Below, piece by piece: positions 26,981 to 35,322 of a stretch of DNA of 64,000 bases. Numbering within the stretch: position 1 is the stretch's first letter; every line of letters begins with the position of its first letter. The DNA is from Synechococcus sp. WH 8101. Lineage in GTDB: Bacteria; Cyanobacteriota; Cyanobacteriia; PCC-6307; Cyanobiaceae. Where the stretch lies: positions 372,001-436,000 of the forward strand of contig NZ_CP035914.1 of assembly GCF_004209775.1 (NCBI RefSeq), in the 5' to 3' direction. The notes under the pieces were generated by a model. It was not told the origin of the DNA. It searched no databases and was given only the letters and a program-made list of their open reading frames with translations. The translations under genes and the position numbers were made by a program.

Positions 26981-27765
26981 GCGGCGTTGAGGAAAGTCTC
27001 CAGATCTTCGCGCAGGGCGGTGGCGGCCGCGTCGAGCAGTTCAGCGCCATGGTCTGGCGTGGCCAGGAAGGGATCGGATCCCATGCGGCCATCGGGGTAA
27101 CGCGCACGGAAATCCACCGGACCATGGATGGGCCCGCAGGCAGCTGGCTCCGGCAGGGGGCGCTGCTTGCTCTGCAGGCAGTTGTGCAGATGCAGGGTGA
27201 GGGCAATCTCGCTCGGGGTGGCGTGCTGGCCCTCCCGTTCGCCGTAGAGCTCCCGTGCCCGACGCATCACTGGCCCGGCCATGAACCAGTTGGCCAGTTT
27301 GCAGCGCAAGCGTGGCGCCACCGCGAGGCCGCGGCTCGCAGCCGTGCCGTAGGCCTGGGCGAAGGCAGCCTTGGCCGTGGCGATGTTGCCGCCGTGCCCA
27401 TTCACCACAAAGATTCGCTCGAAGCCATGGCTGGCCAGCGACAGCACCAGATCGTGCAACACGCTGAGGAGCGTGCTCGGCTGCAGGCTCATGGTGCCGG
27501 CAAAGCCCAGGTGATGTTCGGCCATGCCAAAGGCCTGGGTCGGCGTCACGAATACACCGCTGCGTTGGCCCAGTTCTAGAGCCACCGCTTCGGCGGTTAG
27601 GGCGTCGGTGCCGATCGCTCCGGTGGGGCCGTGCTGTTCGGTGGATCCCAAGGGAAGGATCACGCCTTTGCACTGCTCCAGGTAGGCCTCCACGTCGGGC
27701 CAGGTCTGAAGATCGAGGCGGATGGCGTCAGTGTTGGTGACGGGACCGGGCAGGGGTGATGTCAT
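26977..27765 (-). CDS. Creatininase-family hydrolase
   Basis: A 262-residue metal hydrolase: [26 protein letters not shown] provides the Glu, His and Asp metal ligands, followed by [13 protein letters not shown] and the [15 protein letters not shown] loop, all hallmarks of the creatinine amidohydrolase superfamily. Members act on creatinine, formamidopyrimidines or cyclic amides; substrate here is unknown. The frame is open to 27876, but MTSPLPGPV read from 27765 is a better start. It is coupled to gatC by a 4-nt overlap. Confidence 0.85.
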   Translation of the reverse strand: MTSPLPGPVTNTDAIRLDLQTWPDVEAYLEQCKGVILPLGSTEQHGPTGAIGTDALTAEAVALELGQRSGVFVTPTQAFGMAEHHLGFAGTMSLQPSTLLSVLHDLVLSLASHGFERIFVVNGHGGNIATAKAAFAQAYGTAASRGLAVAPRLRCKLANWFMAGPVMRRARELYGEREGQHATPSEIALTLHLHNCLQSKQRPLPEPAACGPIHGPVDFRARYPDGRMGSDPFLATPDHGAELLDAAATALREDLETFLNAA

Positions 27766-27784
27766 CACGCCAGTCTGAATGGCA

Positions 27785-27928
27785 TCAATGGGCGGTGCCG
27801 TTGCCGTCGTATTGATCGGTGTTGTAGTAACCGCCCCGGGTGCCGAAGTAGAGCGTTGCCAGCACGAACAGACCACTGCCGAACAGCAGCACGGTGCCCA
27901 GGTTGAAACCGGAAAGAGCTGCGTCCAT
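27785..27928 (-). CDS. 47-residue single-span membrane protein
   Basis: A short protein starting MDAALSGFNLGTVLLFG, with one hydrophobic helix (about residues 10-27) and a Tyr/Gly-rich polar end (FGTRGGYYNTDQYDGN). Size and layout resemble small photosynthetic or NDH-1 complex subunits, but I do not recognise it as any named Psb, Psa, Pet or Ndh protein. It lies between the YhhQ gene and the creatininase gene on the same strand, 35 nt and 19 nt away respectively. Reality is supported by the good hydrophobic helix and clean spacing. Confidence 0.6.
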   Translation of the reverse strand: MDAALSGFNLGTVLLFGSGLFVLATLYFGTRGGYYNTDQYDGNGTAH

Positions 27929-27963
27929 CAGACATCGTCCATCTCGTTGAAGCCTGGCAGGGA

Positions 27964-28722
27964 TTAGGCGCTTGTCACGCTCCCCGTGCGCGGTTCGTCA
28001 TCGAGATCGCCGCCGATTTCGCTCCCACGCCTGGGCACGTCCAGCCATTGGCGCAGCCAGCCGGTGAGCCAGATGAAAGGCATGGTGTCGGCGAGTGCGG
28101 CAAGGGCTTTAAACAGATAGCCACTGGCAATGAACGCGCCGAGCTGAGGCAGCACCGGTTCGCCGGCGCGCACGGGCAGCACGTGGGCGCCGTAGTGGCT
28201 GATCAGCACGACCGCACTGGTGTCGACCAGCTGGCTGATCAGCGTCGAGCCGTTGTTGCGAAGCCAGAGCGCTTGGCCATTGGTGCGTTGTTTCCAAAAA
28301 TGGAAGAGGCGCACATCCACGAACTGGGCCGTGAGATAGGCCGCCATGGAGGCCCCCACCGAGCCGAAGGCGAGGCGTTGAATCTCAAAGAAGGTTGCCT
28401 CCGGCGCATCGGCCAGTCCTGGCAGGAGGCCTCCCAGCCAGAGGATCAGCACCACCCAGCCATTGAGCAATAAGCCCACCCACACCACCTGGGCAGCCCG
28501 TTGTTCTCCCCACAGTTCGCTGATCAGATCGGTGCAGAGAAACGTGATCGGGTAGGGAAGGGCGCCAACGGCGACCACGATCGGCCAGGAGCCGATGTGC
28601 CCGAGTTCGAGAAACCGTGTGAGGCCAAGAATGTTGAGCATCCCGAGGGTGCCGAGGAACAGGCCTGCCAGCACCAGGAAGCAGAGGTCGCGGCGTTGCT
28701 GGAGGGTGGCGTTGACGGGCAT
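27964..28722 (-). CDS. Queuosine precursor transporter (YhhQ family)
   Basis: A 252-residue inner-membrane protein with about six spans, matching YhhQ/DUF165, which imports queuosine precursors for tRNA modification. Conserved features are LPYPITFLCTDLISELWG (about residues 54-71), FGSVGASMAAYLTAQFVDVRLF (in two halves) and TLISQLVDTSAVVLI. The C-terminal acidic tail is variable. Start is the ATG read from 28722. Confidence 0.85.
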   Translation of the reverse strand: MPVNATLQQRRDLCFLVLAGLFLGTLGMLNILGLTRFLELGHIGSWPIVVAVGALPYPITFLCTDLISELWGEQRAAQVVWVGLLLNGWVVLILWLGGLLPGLADAPEATFFEIQRLAFGSVGASMAAYLTAQFVDVRLFHFWKQRTNGQALWLRNNGSTLISQLVDTSAVVLISHYGAHVLPVRAGEPVLPQLGAFIASGYLFKALAALADTMPFIWLTGWLRQWLDVPRRGSEIGGDLDDEPRTGSVTSA

Positions 28723-28951
28723 GGGTTAGCCGAAGGCCACTAGACACGGCCAGAACACCGAACGTCCGAAGGGAGCGATGCTTGAGAAGCGTTCGTTCAT
28801 GGTTGAACTGAGACAGGCGGGCGGGCTGGACGCGTTGCAGGCATGATCGAGAGCACATGAGCATCTGTCCATCGCTTGCTCAGCCCTCCCCCGCAGCTTC
28901 TTCGCCCGCCCCGCCCAGCTGGTCGCCCCCGACCTGATCGGCTGCCGGCTG

Positions 28952-29488
28952 GTGAAACGCCAACCCGATGGCGAGCTGCTCTGGGGGGTGATTGTGGAAA
29001 CGGAGGCGTATTCCCAGGAGGAGCCCGCCTGCCACGGCTATCGCCGCCGCTCCCCCAGCAACGAAACGCTCTTTGGTGAGCCTGGGCGGTTTTATGTGTA
29101 TGTGAGCTATGGCATTCACCACTGCGTGAACGTGGTGACCGATCGCGCTGATTGGGCCAATGGGGTGCTGCTGCGGGCTGTGGCGCTTCCAGGCGAGCCA
29201 GAGCGGGTGGCGGCCGGGCCAGGGCTGCTGGCTCGTCGCTTTGGCATCGACCGAGCTCATGACAGCTGGTCCGTCTGTGGTGAGAATGGCTTTTGGTTGG
29301 CTCCCCGGCCTTCCGTTCTTGGTCAACCTGAGCTTGTGAGCACCACACGGATCGGCATTGCCCAAGGGCAAGATTGGCCCTGGCGCTGGTACCTCAAGGC
29401 CAGTCGGAGCGTCAGCCGGCGGGCGAGCGGCGATCGGATGCCAACGAAGGCAAAGGCCTGGAGCCCTGAGGGGACCAGCGCGGTATGA
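28952..29488 (+). CDS. 3-methyladenine DNA glycosylase, N-terminus disrupted or unusual start
   Basis: A base-excision repair glycosylase of the AAG/MPG family: [20 protein letters not shown] with the catalytic Glu, [29 protein letters not shown] (in two blocks) and [12 protein letters not shown]. The first standard in-frame start is GTG 28952, but conserved sequence ([11 protein letters not shown], then [11 protein letters not shown]) continues upstream in frame to about 28886 with no ATG, GTG or TTG. The ATG at 28857 is in another frame, so either a short frameshift near 28878-28880 or a CTG start at 28865 is implied. The 3' end overlaps pyrB by 4 nt. Confidence 0.8.
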   Translation: MKRQPDGELLWGVIVETEAYSQEEPACHGYRRRSPSNETLFGEPGRFYVYVSYGIHHCVNVVTDRADWANGVLLRAVALPGEPERVAAGPGLLARRFGIDRAHDSWSVCGENGFWLAPRPSVLGQPELVSTTRIGIAQGQDWPWRWYLKASRSVSRRASGDRMPTKAKAWSPEGTSAV

Positions 29489-30531
29489 GCGCCTGGACCC
29501 ATCGCCACATCCTCGATCTCGCCGCCTTCTCGCGGGAGGATTTCGCTGCTGTGCTCGAGTTGGCGCATCGTTTCCGGGCCCTGCCTGTGACCGGTGCCCG
29601 CAAGCTGCCCGCGCTTCAGGGTCGCTTGGTGGCCACCCTCTTTTTTGAGCCCAGCACCCGCACGCGCAGCAGCTTCGAGCTGGCGGCCAGGCGTCTTTCT
29701 GCCGATGTCTCGAGTTTTTCGCCAGGCAGCAGTTCTCTGAGTAAGGGTGAATCGCTGCTCGACACCGCCCGCACCTACGTGGCCATGGGCGCGGATGTGC
29801 TCGTGGTGCGCCATCAGTGCACCAGTGTTCCCCAGCAGCTGGCGGAGGCTTTGGAGGCGGCCGGTGAGCGCACCGTGGTGCTCAACGGTGGCGATGGACT
29901 CCACAGCCATCCCAGCCAGGGACTGCTGGATCTCTACACCCTGGCCCAGGTTTTCGATCCTCTGCACCCTTTGCCCGAGGCCTTGCGGGGCAAGCGGATT
30001 CTGATCGTGGGCGACATCCTCCATTCCCGGGTGGCCCGCTCCAATCTTTGGGCTCTGACAGCCTGCGGCGCGGAGGTGGTGCTTTGCGGCCCTCCGAGCC
30101 TGGTGCCGCCTCAGTTCGCCGCCTTCGTGGAGGCGCCCCCTCCAGGGCAATCTGGGGATCCGGTGCCGCAGCGGGGCCGGATCAGCGTGATCCATGACCT
30201 CGATGCCGCCCTGCCCGGGGTCGACGCCGTGATGACGCTGCGCTTGCAGAAGGAGCGCATGCGCCAGCACCTGCTGACGGATCTCGACCGTTATCACCGC
30301 GCCTATGGGCTGAGCCATGCCCGTTTGGAACGCTGCGGCAAACAGGTGCCGGTGCTCCACCCTGGGCCGGTGAATCGGGGTGTGGAGATGACCGGGGCCC
30401 TGCTTGATGATCGGCGTTGCTGCCTGGTGGAGGAGCAGGTGCGGAATGGCGTGCCGATCCGCATGGCCCTGCTCTATTTGATGGCGGCGGTGGAGTCTTC
30501 AGCCGAATCAGCGCTGGCTTCGCCGGCTTGA
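29485..30531 (+). CDS. pyrB: Aspartate carbamoyltransferase catalytic subunit
   Basis: It catalyses the first committed step of pyrimidine synthesis, carbamoyl phosphate plus aspartate. The 348-residue protein has the carbamoyl-phosphate signature [13 protein letters not shown] (residues 53-65), [35 protein letters not shown], and [10 protein letters not shown] followed by the [11 protein letters not shown] loop near the C-terminus. It begins within the stop of the glycosylase gene and its last 58 nt overlap the convergent NDH-2 gene. Confidence 0.95.
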   Translation: MSAWTHRHILDLAAFSREDFAAVLELAHRFRALPVTGARKLPALQGRLVATLFFEPSTRTRSSFELAARRLSADVSSFSPGSSSLSKGESLLDTARTYVAMGADVLVVRHQCTSVPQQLAEALEAAGERTVVLNGGDGLHSHPSQGLLDLYTLAQVFDPLHPLPEALRGKRILIVGDILHSRVARSNLWALTACGAEVVLCGPPSLVPPQFAAFVEAPPPGQSGDPVPQRGRISVIHDLDAALPGVDAVMTLRLQKERMRQHLLTDLDRYHRAYGLSHARLERCGKQVPVLHPGPVNRGVEMTGALLDDRRCCLVEEQVRNGVPIRMALLYLMAAVESSAESALASPA

Positions 30532-31985
30532 TCCCCCAGGCCGGACACGTGATTGGAGTAGTAGTCGATCGCTGCTTTGAGGGCGGCATCGGGGGAGGCG
30601 ATCGAGGGGCCACTGCCGCTCTTCATCGGGAAGGGCGCGTCCGGTGCATCCAGGCCCATGTGCTGGCTCGGCATGCCGGTGAGCAGCATGGAGGCTCGCT
30701 GCTGGGTCACCACAGCCACCAGCCACTTGTAGAGAAGCGACACCCGGTTTTCTCGATCCGGCATGAAGGCGAGGTGGGCAGCAGCCCAGAGCAGCCAGCC
30801 GATGCCGCCGGAGAATTTGAAGCCGCGCAGGTCGGCCACGGCTGAGACCCGATCGAGCACGGCCATGCTGCCGAAGTCAAACCAGCTGAAGTTGGGTCGG
30901 TTATTTCCGGCCACGATCGCGGCGATGTCTTTGCCGACGAAACCGCCGGCTTGGGTGGCGGGCCCTGCCATTCCAGGCAGTGGCTTGCCGTCTTTGGTGT
31001 GCTTGTAGCAGCAGAGATCACCGACCACCCGGATCTCCGGATGCCCTTTCACGGAGAAATCGGGCTCCACCACCACACGGCCGCCACGATCGAGCTCACA
31101 CTCGATTTCCTCTGCCAACTTGCGCCCGAGGTGGGAGGGGCGCACGCCGGCGGTCCAGATCACCGTGGCCGCCTGCAGGCGACGATCACCTTCCGGTGTG
31201 CCAACCGTGACCTCCCCTGGACGCATGGTCTGAACGCGTCCCTTGAAGAGCATTTCCACCCCGAGGCCTTCCAGGGTTTTGCGGGCTGCATCCGAGAGCA
31301 TCTCCGGCATCGCCCGGAGCACCCGATCCCCGGGATCCACCAGCACGATCCGCGTGGTGTCGGGGTTCAATTGCCGAAACTCCCGACGCATGGCGTTGCG
31401 CATCAGTTCCGACACGGCGCCGGCCATTTCGCAGCCGGTGGGACCGCCACCCACGATCACCACGGTCTGCAGGAACTGACGCACCTGGGGATCGGGAGTC
31501 TGTTCCGCCTGTTCCAGCGCCATCAGCAGTCGGCGGCGGATTTCCTCAGCGTGCTCGAGGATCTTCATCGGCGGCGCGAAGGTGCGCCAGTCTTCATGGC
31601 CGAAGAAGGTGCTGCCTGAGCCAGTCGCCAGTACCAAGTGGTCGTAGCTGTAGGCCTTGCCGTTGAAGACGATCTGTTTCCCGGCCGGGTGGATCTGGGT
31701 CACCTCGCCGAGCAGCACCTGCACATTGCGCTGACTCCCCACCAGCTGGCGCAGGGGCGTGGCGACATCACCGCGGGAGACCAGTCCGGTGGCCACTTGA
31801 TAGAGCAAGGGCTGGAACAGGTTGAAGTTGCGTTTGTCGATCAGGGTGATGCGGACATCGGCATGGGCCAGGGCCTTGCAAGCGCGGACCCCGGCGAAAC
31901 CACCTCCCACGATCACCACGTGGGGGGCATGGCGCAGCCGCTCCTCAGGGGGCTCCAGCTCCAGGAAGAAATGCTCACCAGCCAT
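30474..31985 (-). CDS. Type II NAD(P)H dehydrogenase (NDH-2)
   Basis: A 503-residue flavoprotein oxidising NAD(P)H and reducing quinone without proton pumping. Two dinucleotide-binding folds are visible: FAD site [17 protein letters not shown] (about residues 22-38) and NAD(P)H site [16 protein letters not shown] (about 170). IWTAGVRPS and VVGDLCCY complete the family pattern. The C-terminus adds hydrophobic and Ser/Ala-rich sequence. The open frame runs to 32336, but [13 protein letters not shown] from 31985 is the sensible start. The last 58 nt overlap pyrB. Confidence 0.9.
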   Translation of the reverse strand: MAGEHFFLELEPPEERLRHAPHVVIVGGGFAGVRACKALAHADVRITLIDKRNFNLFQPLLYQVATGLVSRGDVATPLRQLVGSQRNVQVLLGEVTQIHPAGKQIVFNGKAYSYDHLVLATGSGSTFFGHEDWRTFAPPMKILEHAEEIRRRLLMALEQAEQTPDPQVRQFLQTVVIVGGGPTGCEMAGAVSELMRNAMRREFRQLNPDTTRIVLVDPGDRVLRAMPEMLSDAARKTLEGLGVEMLFKGRVQTMRPGEVTVGTPEGDRRLQAATVIWTAGVRPSHLGRKLAEEIECELDRGGRVVVEPDFSVKGHPEIRVVGDLCCYKHTKDGKPLPGMAGPATQAGGFVGKDIAAIVAGNNRPNFSWFDFGSMAVLDRVSAVADLRGFKFSGGIGWLLWAAAHLAFMPDRENRVSLLYKWLVAVVTQQRASMLLTGMPSQHMGLDAPDAPFPMKSGSGPSIASPDAALKAAIDYYSNHVSGLGDQAGEASADSAEDSTAAIK

Positions 31986-32062
31986 GGGGCTTCGCTTCGA
32001 TGCTCTGTCTCCGCAGACTATGGAGAACCGTCCGTTTTGTCTGTGCCCTTCAACTGGGCCCG

Positions 32063-32404
32063 TCACAGCAGCTTGAAGCCCTCGAGCAGAAGGCCGTAAA
32101 GCAGGCCAATCCTGGCCATGTCGAGCATTTGCACACCCAGCACTCCGCGCAGGTTGGGGCGCCAAGAGCGGCGCAGGCGCACCATCACCTCCCAGATCAC
32201 CACCGTGACCAGCGCGGCGATCGGATCCATCAAGCCATTGGCACCCGTGATGCTGCCAATGGCGTTGCCGAGGAAGAACCCCGTCATCAACACGATCAGC
32301 AGCAGTGAGCTCCGCCGCCAGGGGTTCTGCGCCCATTCACTCAGGCGCGTCGTCCACTCTCCAAGGCGGGTTTGCAGCCGGGTGGATTGCAGGCGGGAAG
32401 TCAT
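32063..32404 (-). CDS. Ycf20-like protein (DUF565)
   Basis: A 113-residue protein with two to three hydrophobic segments. NPWRRSSLLLIVLMTGFFLGNAIG and TGANGLMDPIAALVTVVIWEV are the conserved core of the DUF565/Ycf20 family found in cyanobacteria and chloroplasts; in algae and plants Ycf20 proteins affect nonphotochemical quenching, but the cyanobacterial role is unclear. The start is MTSRLQSTRL read from 32404. It lies upstream of the NDH-2 gene with a 77-nt gap. Confidence 0.8.
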   Translation of the reverse strand: MTSRLQSTRLQTRLGEWTTRLSEWAQNPWRRSSLLLIVLMTGFFLGNAIGSITGANGLMDPIAALVTVVIWEVMVRLRRSWRPNLRGVLGVQMLDMARIGLLYGLLLEGFKLL

Positions 32405-32645
32405 CGACCTGCAAGACGCGCTGGCTGAAAAAGAAAAAGTGGCAGGGAATCGTCCCAAGGATCCCCATCACCCAGCCCGAAGCCCTGCCAACGCTTGTAT
32501 ACACCAAGTGCAGGGAATCTGCTGTCGCCAAACACTACCGATAGGGTTTCGCGATCGATCGATCCGATCACGTCGGGCTGAATGATGGGATTGGCATCAA
32601 GAAAGCCTTTGCCGACCGGTTTGGCAAGAGGGCTAGCGCAGGATC

Positions 32646-32846
32646 TCAGTCTGATTCAGCCTTGGCTTTGCGTGAACCCTTGCCTTCCAGCAGCTCCAGC
32701 AACGCTTCCATCTGGGCCATCACGCCGCGCACTTCTCCCGCTTCCGGCAGCAGGCCGTCTTCCATGACACCTTGATGCATCTCGCGCAATTCCTGTCGGA
32801 TGTAGCGCAGATGACTCACCACCTGTTCCCGTTTGGACTGTGACAT
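32646..32846 (-). CDS. Small conserved helical protein
   Basis: A 66-residue charged protein, MSQSKREQVVSHLRYIRQEL at the N-terminus, predicted mostly alpha-helical, ending in a basic GKGSRKAKAESD tail. No family with known function is recognised. It lies 42 nt downstream of the 52-residue membrane protein gene on the same strand. The steady heptad-like Leu pattern (MAQMEALLELLEG) and good start context suggest a real gene. Confidence 0.55.
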   Translation of the reverse strand: MSQSKREQVVSHLRYIRQELREMHQGVMEDGLLPEAGEVRGVMAQMEALLELLEGKGSRKAKAESD

Positions 32847-32888
32847 TGCTGCGGCGACCCTTCAGCCTCCCTTTTACCAAATTGCGGG

Positions 32889-33047
32889 TCAGGCCCTGCG
32901 ACCCGCCCGCCCGAGTTGTCCGGCCAGGGCAATCAACCCGAAGGTGAGCAAGGCCGATGGTCTGGCGATCACGCTCAGGGTCGCCAGACAGCCCAGCCCT
33001 GTCAGCCAGGTGGATCGGCGCATCGCAATGGGCGAGGGGAAGGTCAT
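32889..33047 (-). CDS. 52-residue membrane protein
   Basis: Starts MTFPSPIAMRRSTWLTGLG and contains hydrophobic sequence (about residues 14-46) with a basic end GRAGRRA. Its ATG overlaps the stop of the PCP_red-domain gene by 4 nt (33044-33047), which supports translation. Function unknown; no family recognised. Confidence 0.5.
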   Translation of the reverse strand: MTFPSPIAMRRSTWLTGLGCLATLSVIARPSALLTFGLIALAGQLGRAGRRA

Positions 33048-33205
33048 GACTGACCGAAGCGGGCGCGCGCCTCTGTGTAAAAGCTGAGGTCGATCGGATC
33101 CTGCTCCGACTCCCGGGCCATCGCTTCGATGCGTTTCCGCACGGCAGGCCGCACGAAGAAAGGCACTTCTCTGAGAGCCTGCTCGGCTTCGCTGGTCCAG
33201 TTCAT
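33044..33205 (-). CDS. Stand-alone PCP_red-domain protein
   Basis: A 53-residue protein, MNWTSEAEQALREVPFFVRP followed by RKRIEAMARES and YTEARARFGQS. This is the pattern of the PCP_red domain normally found at the C-terminus of ChlB, a subunit of light-independent protochlorophyllide reductase. Here the domain is alone, with no chlB attached. It may be a separate accessory factor; function is not established. It lies 20 nt downstream of tRNA-Ala on the same strand and is coupled to the 52-residue gene. Confidence 0.8.
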   Translation of the reverse strand: MNWTSEAEQALREVPFFVRPAVRKRIEAMARESEQDPIDLSFYTEARARFGQS

Positions 33206-33225
33206 CCGCGCTGACGGATCCTCAA

Positions 33226-33298
33226 TGGAGAATAGGAGATTCGAACTCCTGACCTCTGCGGTGCGATCGCAGCGCTCTACCAGCTGAGCTAATTCCCC
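33226..33298 (-). tRNA. tRNA-Ala (anticodon CGC)
   Basis: A 73-nt tRNA: acceptor GGGGAAT pairs with ATTCTCC (one G-T wobble) before discriminator A. The D arm GCTCAGCTGGTAGAGC is standard. The anticodon arm CTGCG-ATCGCAC-CGCAG places CGC as anticodon, reading GCG. The T arm AGGAGTTCGAATCTCCT is normal. CCA is not encoded. A HIP1 octamer (33263-33270) spans the anticodon. Confidence 0.95.
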
Positions 33299-33363
33299 GA
33301 TGGAGGGAATGTAGCGCTGTCCTCCAGGCAAAATGAATGGGATGTCGAGGCTTCGGCTGTTCC

Positions 33364-33591
33364 ATGACCAGCGGTTCAGGATCCAGCGCTGCCATGACGC
33401 AGGATCAACTCGACGCTTTTGATGAAGAGGCCGTCGCTGTGCTGGCGCAACGCCTTGAAGAGGACGACTACCCCTCGCCCTTCGCCGGTCTCGACGATTG
33501 GCATCTGCTTCGGGCTCTGGCCATCCATCGACCGGATCTGACGCGTCCCTACGTCCATCTGATCGATCAGGAACCCTTCGATGAGGACTGA
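33364..33591 (+). CDS. DUF2555 family protein
   Basis: A 75-residue acidic protein containing FDEEAVAVLAQRLEEDDYPSPF, split here by the conserved GLDDWHLLRALA that follows, and ending VHLIDQEPFDED. This matches the cyanobacterial DUF2555 family from memory; function unknown. ATG 33364 is the likely start (a second ATG lies at 33394). It is divergent from tRNA-Ala and followed 5 nt later by coaBC. Confidence 0.8.
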   Translation: MTSGSGSSAAMTQDQLDAFDEEAVAVLAQRLEEDDYPSPFAGLDDWHLLRALAIHRPDLTRPYVHLIDQEPFDED

Positions 33592-33596
33592 GCCGT

Positions 33597-34916
33597 TTGT
33601 CCGGGCCTGATCGTTCCGTTGCGGGCGTACTGGCGGGCAGGCGTGTGCTTGTCGCGGCCAGCGGCAGCATCGCTGCCGTCAAGACCCCGCTGTTGGTGAG
33701 TGCTCTCGTGCGGGCCGGTGCGGAGGTGCGCTGCCTGCTCACCCCCAGTGCCGCCAGGCTGGTGAGTCCGGTGGCGCTCGCCTGCCTCAGCCGGCATCGC
33801 TGTTATCAAGACGCCGACCAGTGGCAGCCGAGCGAACCGCGTCCACTCCACATTGCCCTGGCCGAATGGGCTGAGCTGGTGATCGTGGCTCCCCTCAGCG
33901 CCACAAGCCTGGCCCGCTGGACGCAGGGGTTGGCGGATGGCCTGCTGGCCGGGGTGCTGCTGGCCTGCGAGCGGCCGGTGCTGGCGGCAGCGGCCATGAA
34001 CACCGGCATGTGGACCCAGGCCGCCGTGCGCCGGAATTGGCAGCAACTGCAGGCCGATCCGCGGGTGTGGGCCCTCGATCCTGCCGCGGGTCTGCTGGCC
34101 TGCGATCGCATTGGCGAAGGACGGATGGCGTCGCCCGAGTTGATTGAACTGGCCGCCGCCCATGCCCTGATGCAGGCCGACCCGGCCGGGCACCTTCCCA
34201 GGGACTGGGCAGGGCGCAGGCTGCTGGTGTCTGCTGGCCCGACCGTGGAAGCGCTTGACCCGGCACGGTTGATCAGCAATCGCAGCAGTGGGCGCATGGG
34301 GGTGTTGATCGCGCAGGCGGCTCGGCTGCGGGGCGCTGCGGTCACGCTCGTGCATGGTCCGCTCAACCTGCCGCAGGCCTGGCTGGAAGGGCTGTGTTGT
34401 GAAGCGGTCGAGAGCGCCGTGCAGATGGGGCGGGCCCTTGAAGCCAATTGGCCTGAGGCCGACGCCCTGGTGATGGCCGCTGCCGTCGCTGACTGGCGGC
34501 GACGGGGTGGTCCGGCGGCGTCGAAAGCCAGCAAAGAGATCACGGCGTCGGCCCTCGTCGGCGACCTGGAGCTTGTGCCCGATCTCCTGGCGACCTTGGT
34601 GCACAACAGACGTCGCGACCAGGTTTGCCTCGGGTTTGCCGCCCTCAGTGGCGATGACGCCACACTTCAGGAGCGGGCCAAAGCCAAGATCAGGGCGAAG
34701 GGCTGCGACTGGCTGTTCGCCAACCCGATCGATCGGCCAGGACAGGGATTCGGTGCTGCCGCCAATGGTGGATGCTTGCTGGGGCTGGATCGCAGGCCGG
34801 GGGCGGAGCCGACCCTGGAATCCATCCCAACGATGGACAAATCAGGCCTGGCTCACGCGTTGCTGGACCGGCTGCTCGAGAGCCTGAATCAGGCCGCCAT
34901 GCCCGCTGGATCCTGA
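33597..34916 (+). CDS. coaBC: Phosphopantothenoylcysteine synthetase/decarboxylase
   Basis: A bifunctional coenzyme A biosynthesis enzyme. The N-terminal flavoprotein decarboxylase (about residues 15-195) shows GRRVLVAASGSIAAVKTPLL, VIVAPLSATSLA and AAAMNTGMW. The C-terminal synthetase (about 205-435) shows LLVSAGPTVEALDPARLISN and RSSGRMG, then MAAAVADWR. The start is a TTG at 33597, shortly after the DUF2555 stop. Length (439) is slightly above usual. Its last 28 nt overlap the opposite gene. Confidence 0.93.
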   Translation: MSGPDRSVAGVLAGRRVLVAASGSIAAVKTPLLVSALVRAGAEVRCLLTPSAARLVSPVALACLSRHRCYQDADQWQPSEPRPLHIALAEWAELVIVAPLSATSLARWTQGLADGLLAGVLLACERPVLAAAAMNTGMWTQAAVRRNWQQLQADPRVWALDPAAGLLACDRIGEGRMASPELIELAAAHALMQADPAGHLPRDWAGRRLLVSAGPTVEALDPARLISNRSSGRMGVLIAQAARLRGAAVTLVHGPLNLPQAWLEGLCCEAVESAVQMGRALEANWPEADALVMAAAVADWRRRGGPAASKASKEITASALVGDLELVPDLLATLVHNRRRDQVCLGFAALSGDDATLQERAKAKIRAKGCDWLFANPIDRPGQGFGAAANGGCLLGLDRRPGAEPTLESIPTMDKSGLAHALLDRLLESLNQAAMPAGS

Positions 34917-35236
34917 TCGAGCAGTTCGATGAATGTCTTCAGCTGAAGGCGAGGGATGTAGGGCCAACCGCCACTGCGTTCCATCGCCTGAAGCAGGGTG
35001 AAGAGCTTGTTGCGGTCTTCGGGAAGACTGCTCCGGAAGGGGCCGTCCTGAATGCTGCGATGCAGGCCCTCAATGCTGCGCAGGATCTCCAGCAGCGCTT
35101 CAGGCTGGTCGCTGCACTCTTCGGCAAGGTCCTGCAGGGCGGTGAGCAGGGGGACCAGCCGCTCCTGCAGTGCTCCCAGGGGAGTGGTGGCGTCGGGGCT
35201 GGACACGGGATCGCGACGGGTTGTTGAGAGCTGCAA
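34889..35236 (-). CDS. Conserved helical cyanobacterial protein
   Basis: A 115-residue protein, all-helical in appearance: LQERLVPLLTALQDLAEECSD, split by a short loop from LLEILRSIEGLHRSIQDGPF, then GGWPYIPRLQLKTFIELLDQ. I recall homologues in marine Synechococcus but no function. The N-terminal ten residues may be non-native; a GTG at 35206 is an alternative start. It is divergent from psbO and overlaps the end of coaBC by 28 nt. Confidence 0.65.
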   Translation of the reverse strand: MQLSTTRRDPVSSPDATTPLGALQERLVPLLTALQDLAEECSDQPEALLEILRSIEGLHRSIQDGPFRSSLPEDRNKLFTLLQAMERSGGWPYIPRLQLKTFIELLDQDPAGMAA

Positions 35237-35322
35237 AAGGCTAGCCGGACCTCCGGTTTGACCCCTGTAGGATCCGCCTGATCGGTGGATACCGTCGTCG
35301 TCTGGCCAATCGGCTTCCTTTC

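Noticed and set aside
32405-32645. Possible small gene between the Ycf20-like gene and the 66-residue gene
   Set aside because: Short frames here (for example 32337-32531, minus) overlap Ycf20-like coding sequence and show no convincing start context or conservation.
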